In this document: piece by piece, positions 33,954 to 41,596 of the stretch
Position numbering within the stretch: position 1 is the stretch's first letter
How the letters are laid out: the number at the start of each line of letters is the position of its first letter
NCBI GenBank assembly: GCA_016286055.1
Contig: JAEERW010000001.1
Coordinates: 186,001 to 250,000 of the forward strand
Direction: 5' to 3'
Length of the DNA: 64,000 nt
Origin: Bacteroidales bacterium
GTDB taxonomy: Bacteria > Bacteroidota > Bacteroidia > Bacteroidales > UBA3824
Program-made: the position numbers and the translations under genes
The notes under the pieces: generated by a model
Seen by the model: only the letters and a program-made list of their open reading frames with translations
Database searches by the model: none
Told to the model about the DNA's origin: nothing

Positions 33954-34018
33954 AATGCATAATTCATAATTGTCAATTTTCAATTTTCAATTTTCAATTG
34001 TCAACTGTCAATTCTCAA
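33938..34018. repeat. AATTCATAATGCATAATT / TTTTCAA minisatellite
   Basis: The whole gap between mmdA and the biotin carrier gene, including the carrier start, consists of AATTC(A/G)TAAT, ATGCATAATT and TTTTCAA-type units. The same words occur in the thyA-folA gap at 8895-9036. Confidence 0.9.
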
Positions 34019-35557
34019 TTACATCGGTATTAGTCCGTGTTTTTTGTCGGGGGCGGATTTGATTTTGCCTTGCGACACTTTGAGGGCGTGGGCTATCATT
34101 GTGCGGGTTTCGGAGGGTTCTATCACTGCATCGATGTAACCCATTCCTGCTGCCACGTAGGGACTTGCAAATTTCTTTTTGTATTCTTGAATCTTGTGTT
34201 GGCGTACATCTTCGGGGTTTTCGGCTGCCATTAGTTCTTTGCGGAAAATTACGTTAACTGCGCTTTCGGGACCCATTACTGATATTTCGGCATCAGGCCA
34301 AGCAAATACCGAGTCGGCTCCAAGGTGAATGCTGTTCATTGCAATATAGCCTCCGCCGTAAGCCTTGCGCAAGATTACTGTAACCGTTGGCACAGTAGCC
34401 TCCGAATATGCGTAGAGAATTTTTGCACCGTGGCGGATAATGCCGGCGTGCTCTTGGTCTACGCCCGGAAGGTATCCCGGAAGGTCTACAAGCGTAACAA
34501 TGGGAATATTAAACGCATCGCAAAAACGTACGAATGCCGAAATCTTGTCGCTGCTGTCAACGTCTAAAACGCCAGCCATTACGGCAGGTTGGTTTGCCAC
34601 AAAAGCCGTGCTTTCGCCGTTGATACGTCCGAAACCTACCACAGCGTTAGGTGCAAAACCCGAACGGATTTCCATAAATTCGCTATTGTCGGTGATACAT
34701 TCTATGATGTTTCTTACGTCGTAAGCCTCGCGCGGGTCTTGTGGAATAATGTTTTCGATGTCGTTGCGGCGGGGTGGGAGAGGGTCGGCTGTGAATGCCT
34801 TAACTCTGTTGTTTTGAGGAATATATTGCAGCAGACGTTTTATTTGGTCGAAACACTCCAACTCTGATTGTGCAAAAAAATGCGCGTTACCCGAAATCTG
34901 GCTCTGCACCTTTGCGCCACCGAGGTCTTCGGCAGAGATTTTTTCGCCTAATACAGTGCGTATTACCTCAGGACCAGTGATAAACATTTTTGAAATTTTG
35001 TTTACCACAAACACAAAATCAGTTAGGGCAGGGGAGTAGACTGCTCCGCCTGCGCAAGGACCAAGCACAACCGAAATCTGCGGTATAATGCCCGACGCCA
35101 TAGTGTTGCGGTAAAAAATTTCGCCGTAACCTGCCAACGAGTTGATACCCTCTTGGATACGTGCGCCACCGCTGTCGTTGATACCGATTAATGGCACACG
35201 CATTTTGAGTGCGCGGTCCATAATCTTGATAATCTTTTTGGCGTGCATCATTCCGAGCGAACCACCTGCCACGGTAAAGTCCTGAGCATAAATGCATACG
35301 GGCATACCGTTGATAGTGCCAGTGCCTGTGATAACGCCGTCGCCGAGAATCTCTTTGCGGTCGTCTTCAAACACGGCTGTGGAGTTTTGTACAAACATAT
35401 CGTACTCTTGAAACGAATCATTGTCCAAAAGGTCGATAATGCGCTCACGTGCCGATAGTTTGCCGAGCGCCATCTGTTTTTCTAATGCCTGCTCGCCGCC
35501 GCCGTGCTTAACCTTTTCGCGGAGTTTTTGCAACTCCTTGTTTTTGCTGCTGCTCAT
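34019..35557 (-). CDS. mmdA: Acyl-CoA carboxyltransferase, methylmalonyl-CoA decarboxylase alpha / propionyl-CoA carboxylase beta type
   Basis: A 512-residue carboxyltransferase. Seen: KLSARERIIDLLDNDSFQE, the first crotonase-like oxyanion segment DSGGARIQEGINSLAGYGEIFYRN, GPCAGGAVYSPALTDF, then the second half DLPGYLPGVDQEHAGIIRHGAKILYA, RKAYGGGYIAMNS, and a MAAENPEDVRQHKIQEY end. It moves CO2 between (methyl)malonyl-CoA and the biotin carrier. In Bacteroidales it acts with a sodium-pumping decarboxylase in propionate formation. No beta membrane subunit or biotin carboxylase is in the window, so decarboxylase versus carboxylase use is undecided. Confidence 0.92.
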   Translation of the reverse strand: MSSSKNKELQKLREKVKHGGGEQALEKQMALGKLSARERIIDLLDNDSFQEYDMFVQNSTAVFEDDRKEILGDGVITGTGTINGMPVCIYAQDFTVAGGSLGMMHAKKIIKIMDRALKMRVPLIGINDSGGARIQEGINSLAGYGEIFYRNTMASGIIPQISVVLGPCAGGAVYSPALTDFVFVVNKISKMFITGPEVIRTVLGEKISAEDLGGAKVQSQISGNAHFFAQSELECFDQIKRLLQYIPQNNRVKAFTADPLPPRRNDIENIIPQDPREAYDVRNIIECITDNSEFMEIRSGFAPNAVVGFGRINGESTAFVANQPAVMAGVLDVDSSDKISAFVRFCDAFNIPIVTLVDLPGYLPGVDQEHAGIIRHGAKILYAYSEATVPTVTVILRKAYGGGYIAMNSIHLGADSVFAWPDAEISVMGPESAVNVIFRKELMAAENPEDVRQHKIQEYKKKFASPYVAAGMGYIDAVIEPSETRTMIAHALKVSQGKIKSAPDKKHGLIPM

Positions 35558-35563
35558 AATGTT

Positions 35564-35989
35564 TTAGAGTACGGGAGGCTCTTCTGTTTTGTCGGCTTTT
35601 TGTGCGCCGCCGCCAGGTATTGTGTTGAGTATTATCACGCTGTCTACCACAAAGTTGCTAAATCCACGCCAAGGCAGCGAGTTGTTGTATTCTTTGTAGT
35701 GCAGTTTAATGTTTTTGCTGCTTACGTCTTCCAACTGTTCAAGAAATTTGCCTACTTCTTTGGTGGCAGAAAACTCAAATTCGTTGCTCTGTACGCCCGA
35801 TCCGCCGCCTTTGTAGCCCGACTGAATGAGTTTGCCCTCGTAGGTCTTGAATATGTAGCCTTTGCACATTATGTTGTTGAGCTGGCCTTCTTTGTAGCCG
35901 TCGGCAAATGTCCAATAGTATCTAAAATATACAAAAAGTGTTAATGCCAATACCAACACTACTGAGACTATGATGATTACTTTTTTCAT
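35564..35989 (-). CDS. Membrane-anchored protein upstream of mmdA
   Basis: A 141-residue protein with one N-terminal membrane helix (about 4-24), followed by a soluble domain with KGYIFKTYEGKLIQSGY and KNIKLHYKEYNNSLPWRGFSNFVVDSV. It ends in a Gly/Lys/Pro-rich tail. Similar small proteins in Bacteroides have been labelled 6-phosphogluconate dehydrogenase in error; there is no nucleotide-binding motif. It lies 6 bp before mmdA and so is the first gene of the mmdA operon. It could be a small gamma/delta-like anchor subunit for the decarboxylase (inference) or unrelated. Confidence 0.75.
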   Translation of the reverse strand: MKKVIIIVSVVLVLALTLFVYFRYYWTFADGYKEGQLNNIMCKGYIFKTYEGKLIQSGYKGGGSGVQSNEFEFSATKEVGKFLEQLEDVSSKNIKLHYKEYNNSLPWRGFSNFVVDSVIILNTIPGGGAQKADKTEEPPVL

Positions 35990-36074
35990 TTTTTATAAAA
36001 TTAATATGGTTAATACTACCCACAAAATTATTAAATTTTTTTTATAAACTGTGTTGTTGATGACCAAAATTTTT

Positions 36075-36082
36075 TATCTTTG
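36075..36082 (+). promoter_or_regulatory. -7 promoter element for the 36125-40498 operon
   Basis: TATCTTTG, 42 bp before the first ATG, with TTG at about 36054-36056 as a possible -33 box. Confidence 0.55.
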
Positions 36083-36124
36083 CAGAAGTTTTACTAATTA
36101 AATAACTAAATTCTAATTTTAATT

Positions 36125-36826
36125 ATGCAAGAGATTGATATTCAAGAACTTCTTAGCGAAACTTGGAATAAGTTCGTGCAGCGTTGGAAACCATTGTGTG
36201 TGGCATCGTTGTTAGGGTATTTTTTGCCTATGGCTGTGTTTTTTGCAGTCTATTTCTTTCTTTTTATGGGTGCGATAAAAGCAGCACACAATGGGTCATC
36301 CGTTGATATTTCATCGTGGTTACCTATTGTTATTGCCTATATTGTCTTTATTGTTGCTGTTACTATGTTCACTTACGGTGCCCAAAACTATTGTATCAAA
36401 ATTTGCCGTGGCGAAAACCCTGAGCCCAAGGATTTCCTCCTTCCTGTCTCAACGTATTTACGTATTATTGCCGCTATGTTTCTTGTTATGCTTGCAGCTG
36501 CTGTTGGTATAGGTCTCTGTGTTATACCTGGTTTGATATTGATGTTTTTCTTCTCGTTTGTAAGTTACGCCATTATCGACCATCCTGAGCTTGGCATATT
36601 CGATTGTATGAAACATTCGCTGGAACTTGTTAAGCCTAATTGGAAACCAGTACTAATATCGTTTATTATTGTTTACGCCATTCAGTCGGTACTTAGCAGC
36701 ACGGTTATTGGTATCATACCTGCTATTTCGTTTGGAATATTGCTACAATCGCTACTCTACGTCAAGTGTAACGACAAATCAGCCAACAACGCTCAGCCAG
36801 TAATTCCTCCTTCATACCAACCATAA
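36125..36826 (+). CDS. DUF975-like polytopic membrane protein
   Basis: A 233-residue integral membrane protein with about six helices, including VASLLGYFLPMAVFFAVYFF, an IVFIVAVTMFTYG helix and a long VGIGLCVIPGLILMFFF segment. A short soluble loop after it (DHPELGIFDCMKHSLELVKPN) is characteristic of DUF975-type proteins, in which a Ser-x-x-Leu-Val-Lys motif follows the Asp. The C-terminus is a Pro-rich tail (VIPPSYQP). Function unknown. It is the first gene of a five-gene unit that ends with mnmE. Confidence 0.8.
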   Translation: MQEIDIQELLSETWNKFVQRWKPLCVASLLGYFLPMAVFFAVYFFLFMGAIKAAHNGSSVDISSWLPIVIAYIVFIVAVTMFTYGAQNYCIKICRGENPEPKDFLLPVSTYLRIIAAMFLVMLAAAVGIGLCVIPGLILMFFFSFVSYAIIDHPELGIFDCMKHSLELVKPNWKPVLISFIIVYAIQSVLSSTVIGIIPAISFGILLQSLLYVKCNDKSANNAQPVIPPSYQP

Positions 36827-36830
36827 CACT

Positions 36831-37460
36831 ATGGCGGATAATTATTTAGAAAATCGTTACGAAGAGGTTTTTGGAAACCCTAAAAAAACGCATAAATCTA
36901 CCTTTTCGCTCGACCGCCTTTTGGAGAAAAACCGAAGCGTGCGTGGCTACAACCGCGATGTAATGGTGTCTGATGAGGTTCTCCGCCGTATTGTGGCAGT
37001 TAATACAAAAATACCATCTGCCCGAAACCAACAGGCTTTGCGTTTTCGTATTGTAACTGGCGATAATACTAATAAAGTGCTGAAAAACATCAAGATGGGC
37101 GGTGCTTTGCCCGAACTTCATCTGCCGTTTGAAGGTACTGAGCCGCCTGCCTATATAATTGTCTGTGCCGACAAAGAGCCCGACCCTTGCCTTTATACCG
37201 ACCTTGGCATTTCGTTGCAAAGTATGTTGCTCAAAGCCGTAGAAATTGGTTTAAATGGATTGATTATATTTGCTTTTAATGAGAAAGTTATCCGTGAGGA
37301 ACTAAATCTTCCATACCGTGCCTTGGCTGTGCTTGCCATTGGCAAATCTGCCGAAAAGTTTGAATTGGTGCGCATCGCTCCCGACGACAGTCACAAGTAC
37401 TACCGCAACGACGGTGTGCATTATGTTCCCAAAATTGGCGTGGAAGATTTAATTATTTAG
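36831..37460 (+). CDS. Nitroreductase-family flavoprotein
   Basis: A 209-residue FMN-dependent oxidoreductase. Family features are RSVRGYNRDVMVSDEVLRRIV, PSARNQQALRFRIV for FMN phosphate contact, a DLGISLQSMLLKAVEIGLNGL helix, and LPYRALAVLAIGKS near the C-terminus. It lacks an extra iron-sulfur domain. Its substrate (quinone, nitro compound, flavin or enone) cannot be told from sequence. It lies 4 bp after the DUF975-like gene, in the same operon. Confidence 0.9.
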   Translation: MADNYLENRYEEVFGNPKKTHKSTFSLDRLLEKNRSVRGYNRDVMVSDEVLRRIVAVNTKIPSARNQQALRFRIVTGDNTNKVLKNIKMGGALPELHLPFEGTEPPAYIIVCADKEPDPCLYTDLGISLQSMLLKAVEIGLNGLIIFAFNEKVIREELNLPYRALAVLAIGKSAEKFELVRIAPDDSHKYYRNDGVHYVPKIGVEDLII

Positions 37461-37468
37461 TATCTTTG
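37461..37468 (+). promoter_or_regulatory. Internal -7 promoter element
   Basis: TATCTTTG directly after the nitroreductase stop and 21 bp before the beta-barrel ATG. It could start an internal transcript for the barrel-methylase-mnmE part of the operon. The -33 position has no clear TTTG. Confidence 0.4.
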
Positions 37469-37489
37469 CAGCCGAAATTGTTTTATGGC

Positions 37490-38419
37490 ATGAGAAAGAT
37501 TCTTTTATTACTTATTATATCGTTATCGTTGACGGTTGGTATCAATGGTCAGACCCTCGTTGGATTGCAGGGCTATTATACTCTTACAAAACTCTCAACC
37601 GATAGCGCTGAATTGAACCGTTTGCAAACGCTTGAGAGCGGTTATGGCGGCGGTGTGGCGATTAAGCATTTTGAGCTCGGGCCGATAGGGTTTCAAGGCG
37701 AGTTAAATTTCGAGAAAAGTGCTTTTGGATTCAAAAACGACACTATTGCTAATATTTTTTATCGTCAAGATTTAACATATGTGTCGGCTGACATTCTTAT
37801 GCAGCTGGATATTGGCAAACACGCCTTTCACATTGTTGGCGCTTTGGGCCCTTATGTTAATGTCCTCATTGACGCTCCCGACCCAGAAACCACTCCCGAA
37901 ACTGTTATGTCGAATGGTTTTTCAAAACTTTATATGTCTGATTTCAATCGTGTTACATTTGGCTTGTTAGGTGAGGCGGGTTTTGCAATTGCCACTAAGG
38001 TAGGAGTTTTTCAGCTTACGGGTCGCGCTAAAATTGGCATGTCTAAACTTATGCATTTTGAAGGAATTGCTCTGTTTAATACCACTATCCCAAAATCTTT
38101 CGGTATAGGGCTTCATTATTTCGTACCTTTTGGGGAGGAAAAATACGCTACCAAAAAGTTGAAAACCGATCAGGATACATTAGTGTCCGATCTTGAATTG
38201 CTTTCTGACTCGCTAAACACTGTTTCCGACACTACTAAGGCGGTTAATATTAAGGATTCTCAGCCTAAGGTTAAAAAGGAGAAATCAAAAAAGGATAAGA
38301 AAAAGAAAAAAGCACCAGAAACGGAACAGCCTGTTGCCGACGAATCTGCAACAGAATCCGACGCCAGCAAAGCGACAATTTCACAAGATTCTAAACTTGA
38401 TTCTGATGGCACAGAATAA
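37490..38419 (+). CDS. PorT-like outer-membrane beta-barrel protein
   Basis: A 309-residue exported protein. The signal peptide ends near residue 21 (GINGQ). Residues about 22-220 alternate in the manner of a small outer-membrane barrel (GLQGYYTLTKL, VAIKHFELGPIGFQGELNFE, GEAGFAIATKVGVFQLTGRAKIG, IGLHYFVPFG) and resemble the outer-membrane barrel group that includes PorT. An unusual hydrophilic tail follows, with a KKEKSKKDKKKKKAPE stretch and an acidic Ser/Thr-rich end. The ATG at 37490 is used because an earlier ATG at 37485 stops at once. It overlaps the next gene by 14 bp. Confidence 0.8.
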   Translation: MRKILLLLIISLSLTVGINGQTLVGLQGYYTLTKLSTDSAELNRLQTLESGYGGGVAIKHFELGPIGFQGELNFEKSAFGFKNDTIANIFYRQDLTYVSADILMQLDIGKHAFHIVGALGPYVNVLIDAPDPETTPETVMSNGFSKLYMSDFNRVTFGLLGEAGFAIATKVGVFQLTGRAKIGMSKLMHFEGIALFNTTIPKSFGIGLHYFVPFGEEKYATKKLKTDQDTLVSDLELLSDSLNTVSDTTKAVNIKDSQPKVKKEKSKKDKKKKKAPETEQPVADESATESDASKATISQDSKLDSDGTE

Positions 38420-39122
38420 AGGCATAATATATATGGTTCCGATGAACCTTGGCGATGTGGAAAACTCTGTTTTCTTGCCTCCTTTTGTGCTTGAAACTAT
38501 CCGCAGTCTTAGGTATTTTATTGCCGAAAATGCAAAAACCGCACGGCATTATTTCATTTCTTTGGGAATGAGAGAGTTGCTGCCGCAGATTACTGTCTAC
38601 GAGATGGATAAGCACAACAAGGGTTTTGATTATTCGGTATATTTTGATATTGTAAATCAGGGCAACAACCTTGGCGTAATATCTGAGGCAGGATGTCCAG
38701 GAGTAGCCGACCCGGGTGCAGATGTAGCCCGTGCAGCTCATCGATGCGGTATTAAAGTTGTGCCGTTGGTAGGACCTTCGAGCATACTTCTTTCGTTGAT
38801 GGCAAGCGGGTTAAACGGTCAGAGTTTTGCATTCAACGGCTATCTCCCTGTAAAAAATCCCGAGCGCGGCAAGATGATTAAAAAGTTGGAGGAGCGTTCT
38901 GCCCAACTTAACCAAACGCAGATATTTATCGAAACTCCCTACCGCAACAACGCCTTTATTGAAACACTTTGTAATGCATTATCGCCCAATACATTGCTGA
39001 CCGTTGCTTGCAATATTACTTTAAGTACCGAGTATATCCTTACGCAGCCCGTTTCGCAATGGAAAACCACCAAGATTGACATCGACAAACGCCCAGCGAT
39101 TTATTTGATATTAAAGAGATAA
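38406..39122 (+). CDS. RsmI-like SAM-dependent methyltransferase paralogue
   Basis: A 238-residue tetrapyrrole-methylase-fold protein. It keeps YMVPMNLGDV, SEAGCPGVADPGADVARAAHRCGIKVVPLVGPSSILLSLMASG and FIETPYRNN, matching RsmI motifs. However, the N-terminal PTPVGNLEDMT becomes VPMNLGDVENS and the CEDTR motif is replaced by IAENAKTARHY. It is therefore a distinct subfamily with an unknown substrate, common in Bacteroidota. The start at 38406 is the only ATG giving the family N-terminus. It overlaps the barrel gene by 14 bp and mnmE follows 2 bp later, which suggests RNA modification (inference). Confidence 0.85.
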   Translation: MAQNKGIIYMVPMNLGDVENSVFLPPFVLETIRSLRYFIAENAKTARHYFISLGMRELLPQITVYEMDKHNKGFDYSVYFDIVNQGNNLGVISEAGCPGVADPGADVARAAHRCGIKVVPLVGPSSILLSLMASGLNGQSFAFNGYLPVKNPERGKMIKKLEERSAQLNQTQIFIETPYRNNAFIETLCNALSPNTLLTVACNITLSTEYILTQPVSQWKTTKIDIDKRPAIYLILKR

Positions 39123-39124
39123 CA

Positions 39125-40498
39125 ATGCTTAAAAATACCACCATATCAGCGATATGCACAGGGCGCGGAGGCGCAATTGCAGTGCTTAGGGTTTCGGGAA
39201 ACGACACCTTATATATATTAGATAAAATTTTCCGTCCCTTGCGCAAGGGGTTTTCTATTGTGGATGCCGAGCCAAACCGTATCTACAATGGCTTTATAAT
39301 AGGCGATAATGGCAATGAGGTAGATCGTGTGGTGGTTTCGGTGTATCGTGCGCCACATTCCTACACCGGCGAAAATGTTGCCGAAATATCTTGTCATGCA
39401 AGCACTTATATACAAAGCGAAATACTACGTCTGCTCGTAAAAAACGGTGCAGAACTTGCCAAACCCGGTGAGTTTACACGCCGTGCATTTCAAAATCACA
39501 AGATGGATCTTTCGCAGGCTGAGGCGGTTGCCGACTTGATTGCCTCTAAGTCGAAGGCTGAGCACGATATTGCCGTAATTCAAATGCGTGGCGGTATAAC
39601 TTTGGAAATTAAACGTTTGCGCGATTTACTTTTGAAGTTTACATCGCTTATGGAGTTGGAACTTGATTTCTCAGAAGAGGATGTGGAGTTTGCCGACCGT
39701 ACGCAGTTGAAGGATATTTTAACAGAAACAAAATCATATCTCAACCGTCTTGTAGGTTCGTTTAAATTGGGCAACGCTATCAAAAACGGCATACCCGTGG
39801 CGATATGCGGCGAACCAAACGCTGGAAAATCAACCCTTTTGAATGCGCTTTTAAACGACGAGCGTGCAATAGTTTCTGACATTCCCGGAACTACCCGCGA
39901 TGTGTTGGAGGATTACTTGAATATAAATGGTGTAACTTACAGATTAATAGATACTGCCGGTATTCGTCAAACCAACGACACTATCGAAAAACTTGGAATC
40001 GACCGTGCCAAAGCCGCTATCTCTAAGGCAGAGATTGTACTTATTGTGCTTAATCCTGCCGATGATATCCACCGTCAGTTTGCCGACATTATACCCGATG
40101 GTTTTCCGTGCGAAAAAGTTATTGCAGTAGTAAATAAATCAGATGTTTATCCCGATGCCGACGTTACATCTCTACCCGATGGCGTGGGTGTGGTAAAAAT
40201 CTCTGCCAAGCATAAAACCAATCTCGATGAGTTGTTTACTAAAATTTCAAACCTTGGCGTGGCAGATTTCAACGAAGACGAGGTGATTTTGACCAATGAA
40301 AGGCATTATACAATATTTTCAGAAGCACTTGCCGCTATCGAACGTGCCGAAACTGCCTTGATTTCGGGACTTTCGGGCGAATTTGTTTCGCAAGATATCC
40401 GCGACGCATTGCGTGCATTTGCTGACATCACCGGCGACGAGATTACCACCGACGAGGTGCTCGGTAATATTTTCAAAAATTTCTGTATAGGTAAATAA
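39125..40498 (+). CDS. mnmE: tRNA uridine-5-carboxymethylaminomethyl modification GTPase
   Basis: A 457-residue MnmE (TrmE), which with MnmG modifies U34 of tRNAs in the cytoplasm. The formyl-tetrahydrofolate-binding N-terminus has ISAICTGRGGAIAVLRVSG and PGEFTRRAFQNHKMDL. The embedded G-domain has GEPNAGKSTLLN, IPGTTRD, DTAGIRQTND and NKSD. The protein ends with the invariant CIGK motif. All parts are intact. It is the last gene of the operon starting at 36125, and its stop is followed at once by a hairpin with a T-tract. Confidence 0.98.
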   Translation: MLKNTTISAICTGRGGAIAVLRVSGNDTLYILDKIFRPLRKGFSIVDAEPNRIYNGFIIGDNGNEVDRVVVSVYRAPHSYTGENVAEISCHASTYIQSEILRLLVKNGAELAKPGEFTRRAFQNHKMDLSQAEAVADLIASKSKAEHDIAVIQMRGGITLEIKRLRDLLLKFTSLMELELDFSEEDVEFADRTQLKDILTETKSYLNRLVGSFKLGNAIKNGIPVAICGEPNAGKSTLLNALLNDERAIVSDIPGTTRDVLEDYLNINGVTYRLIDTAGIRQTNDTIEKLGIDRAKAAISKAEIVLIVLNPADDIHRQFADIIPDGFPCEKVIAVVNKSDVYPDADVTSLPDGVGVVKISAKHKTNLDELFTKISNLGVADFNEDEVILTNERHYTIFSEALAAIERAETALISGLSGEFVSQDIRDALRAFADITGDEITTDEVLGNIFKNFCIGK

Positions 40499-40500
40499 TT

Positions 40501-40523
40501 GGTTTATAGAGTATAAACCTTTT
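40501..40523 (+). terminator. Terminator after mnmE
   Basis: An 8-bp stem GGTTTATA/TATAAACC with a 3-nt loop, then TTTT. It has a low GC content but is placed 2 bp after the mnmE stop. Confidence 0.6.
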
Positions 40524-40547
40524 GCTGTTGTGTTTGAGTATGGACAC

Positions 40548-40627
40548 AAAAAAAGCGGTTTTGCCCGCCTAACGTCCCACTCGGTTCCCCTTTGGAACCG
40601 AATGTCTTCCGACCCTGTGTCGGAAAC
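40548..40627 (-). terminator. Tandem hairpins and terminator for the WM-repeat gene
   Basis: Reading along the minus strand after the stop at 40651: a hairpin with TTCCGAC/GTCGGAA arms (40607-40625), a second with TCGGTTCC/GGAACCGA arms (40581-40601), then a short GCGG/CCGC stem followed by seven T (40548-40569). The last is a terminator. The first two GC-rich stems are extra structure in the 3' end. Confidence 0.65.
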
Positions 40628-40650
40628 TTTTTCATCTGATTTTGTGTTGT

Positions 40651-41100
40651 TTAAAACATCCAAGCCTCTAATTCGAGGGGAGCTTCAGTAGTTTCGTCGG
40701 CCTTAAGCATCCAATCTTCAATGGATAATTCGCTTTCGCCTTTGACTATTTCTGCCGTGCCCATCCAAGCTTCTACTGCAAGGGGTGTTTCGGCGATAGC
40801 CTCTGTTTCTAACATCCAGCCTTCAACTTCAAGGTTGTTTTCTGCTACTGTTGTTTCGGCTGCTAACATCCAATTTTCGATGCGGAGCGCTGTTTCATCG
40901 TATGTGTAAGCGTCCATCATCCAGTCTTCTACTGCAAGACCTTCTTCTACTGTTTCAACTTCCGGCATGATTGCATTATCAATTGCGTACTCTTTGAGAG
41001 TGTCGGCTTTAACATTGCAGTAAGTGTTTGCCGGATTTACAAATGCGACGCTGAGCATAACGGCCGTCGCCATAATCTTCTTTAAATTAATCTTCTTCAT
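40651..41100 (-). CDS. Small secreted protein with six WM repeats
   Basis: A 149-residue exported protein. The signal peptide is about residues 1-30 (MATAVMLSVAFVNPAN). The acidic mature region has six units ending in Glu-x-Trp-Met (EDWM, ENWM, EGWM, EAWM, EDWM, EAWM). The Trp residues are spaced 17, 18, 17, 18 and 17 residues apart, each unit carrying Leu-x-(Val/Ile/Leu)-Glu before the Trp. The protein ends WMF. No enzymatic domain. Similar Leu-x-x-Glu-x-Trp-Met repeats occur in short exported proteins of Bacteroidales, to my recollection, with unknown function. The start at 41100 is preferred over a TTG three codons upstream. It has a leader of about 330 nt. Confidence 0.85.
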   Translation of the reverse strand: MKKINLKKIMATAVMLSVAFVNPANTYCNVKADTLKEYAIDNAIMPEVETVEEGLAVEDWMMDAYTYDETALRIENWMLAAETTVAENNLEVEGWMLETEAIAETPLAVEAWMGTAEIVKGESELSIEDWMLKADETTEAPLELEAWMF

Positions 41101-41438
41101 TTTGCTCAATTTTTAATTAAACCTCTTTATATTTACTATTCTTATATCCTATTTTTTTATAATGGATTCGGTTGTTTTTCTAAATCCACTATTCTTTACG
41201 TTTGCGGTGTGTATTGGTTTCGCTTGTTGTGTATTCTTTACCAATACTTAAAACCGTAGGTTGTTTTTTACTTTGGATATACATTTAATAAATGTATTTT
41301 TAACACTTATTTTTTGTCCAAGTAAATGTTTGATTTTAATTGATTTAGTAGTAATGTTTCAAAGATCATTGCTAAAATCAAAAGACCTTTTTATTTTGCG
41401 GTGGTTTTGTTGCCGCGTCTTCCTTTTGTTTTGCACTG
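41101..41438 (-). promoter_or_regulatory. Long 5' leader of the WM-repeat gene
   Basis: About 330 bp lie between the minus-strand promoter (41439-41469) and the ATG at 41100. It is AT-rich with no supported gene on either strand. A leader this long is unusual in this window and may hold regulatory structure; no known riboswitch was recognised. Confidence 0.4.
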
Positions 41439-41469
41439 CAAAGATACGCACTATTTTTCACCCTGCAAT
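41439..41469 (-). promoter_or_regulatory. Promoter for the WM-repeat gene
   Basis: On the minus strand ATTG (41466-41469), a 19-bp spacer and TATCTTTG (41439-41446). Nothing else on this strand lies between it and the WM-repeat gene. Confidence 0.6.
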
Positions 41470-41543
41470 ATTTGTCCGTTTAAATTTGTTTTAATTAATA
41501 ATGAACCAAATGTGTTATAAGATAATATAAGATTAAAAACCAT

Positions 41544-41574
41544 TTTGATAATTTGTCATTTTTAAGTATATTTG
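41544..41574 (+). promoter_or_regulatory. Consensus promoter for the lipoprotein at 41597
   Basis: TTTG (41544-41547), a 19-bp spacer and TATATTTG (41567-41574), 22 bp before the ATG. Confidence 0.8.
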
Positions 41575-41596
41575 CACTATTAAATAATGTATTGTT

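Noticed and set aside
41261-41494. 77-codon plus-strand frame between the WM-repeat gene and the lipoprotein
   Set aside because: Phe/Leu/Cys-rich translation of AT-rich DNA, no promoter before it, and it overlaps the minus-strand promoter and leader.
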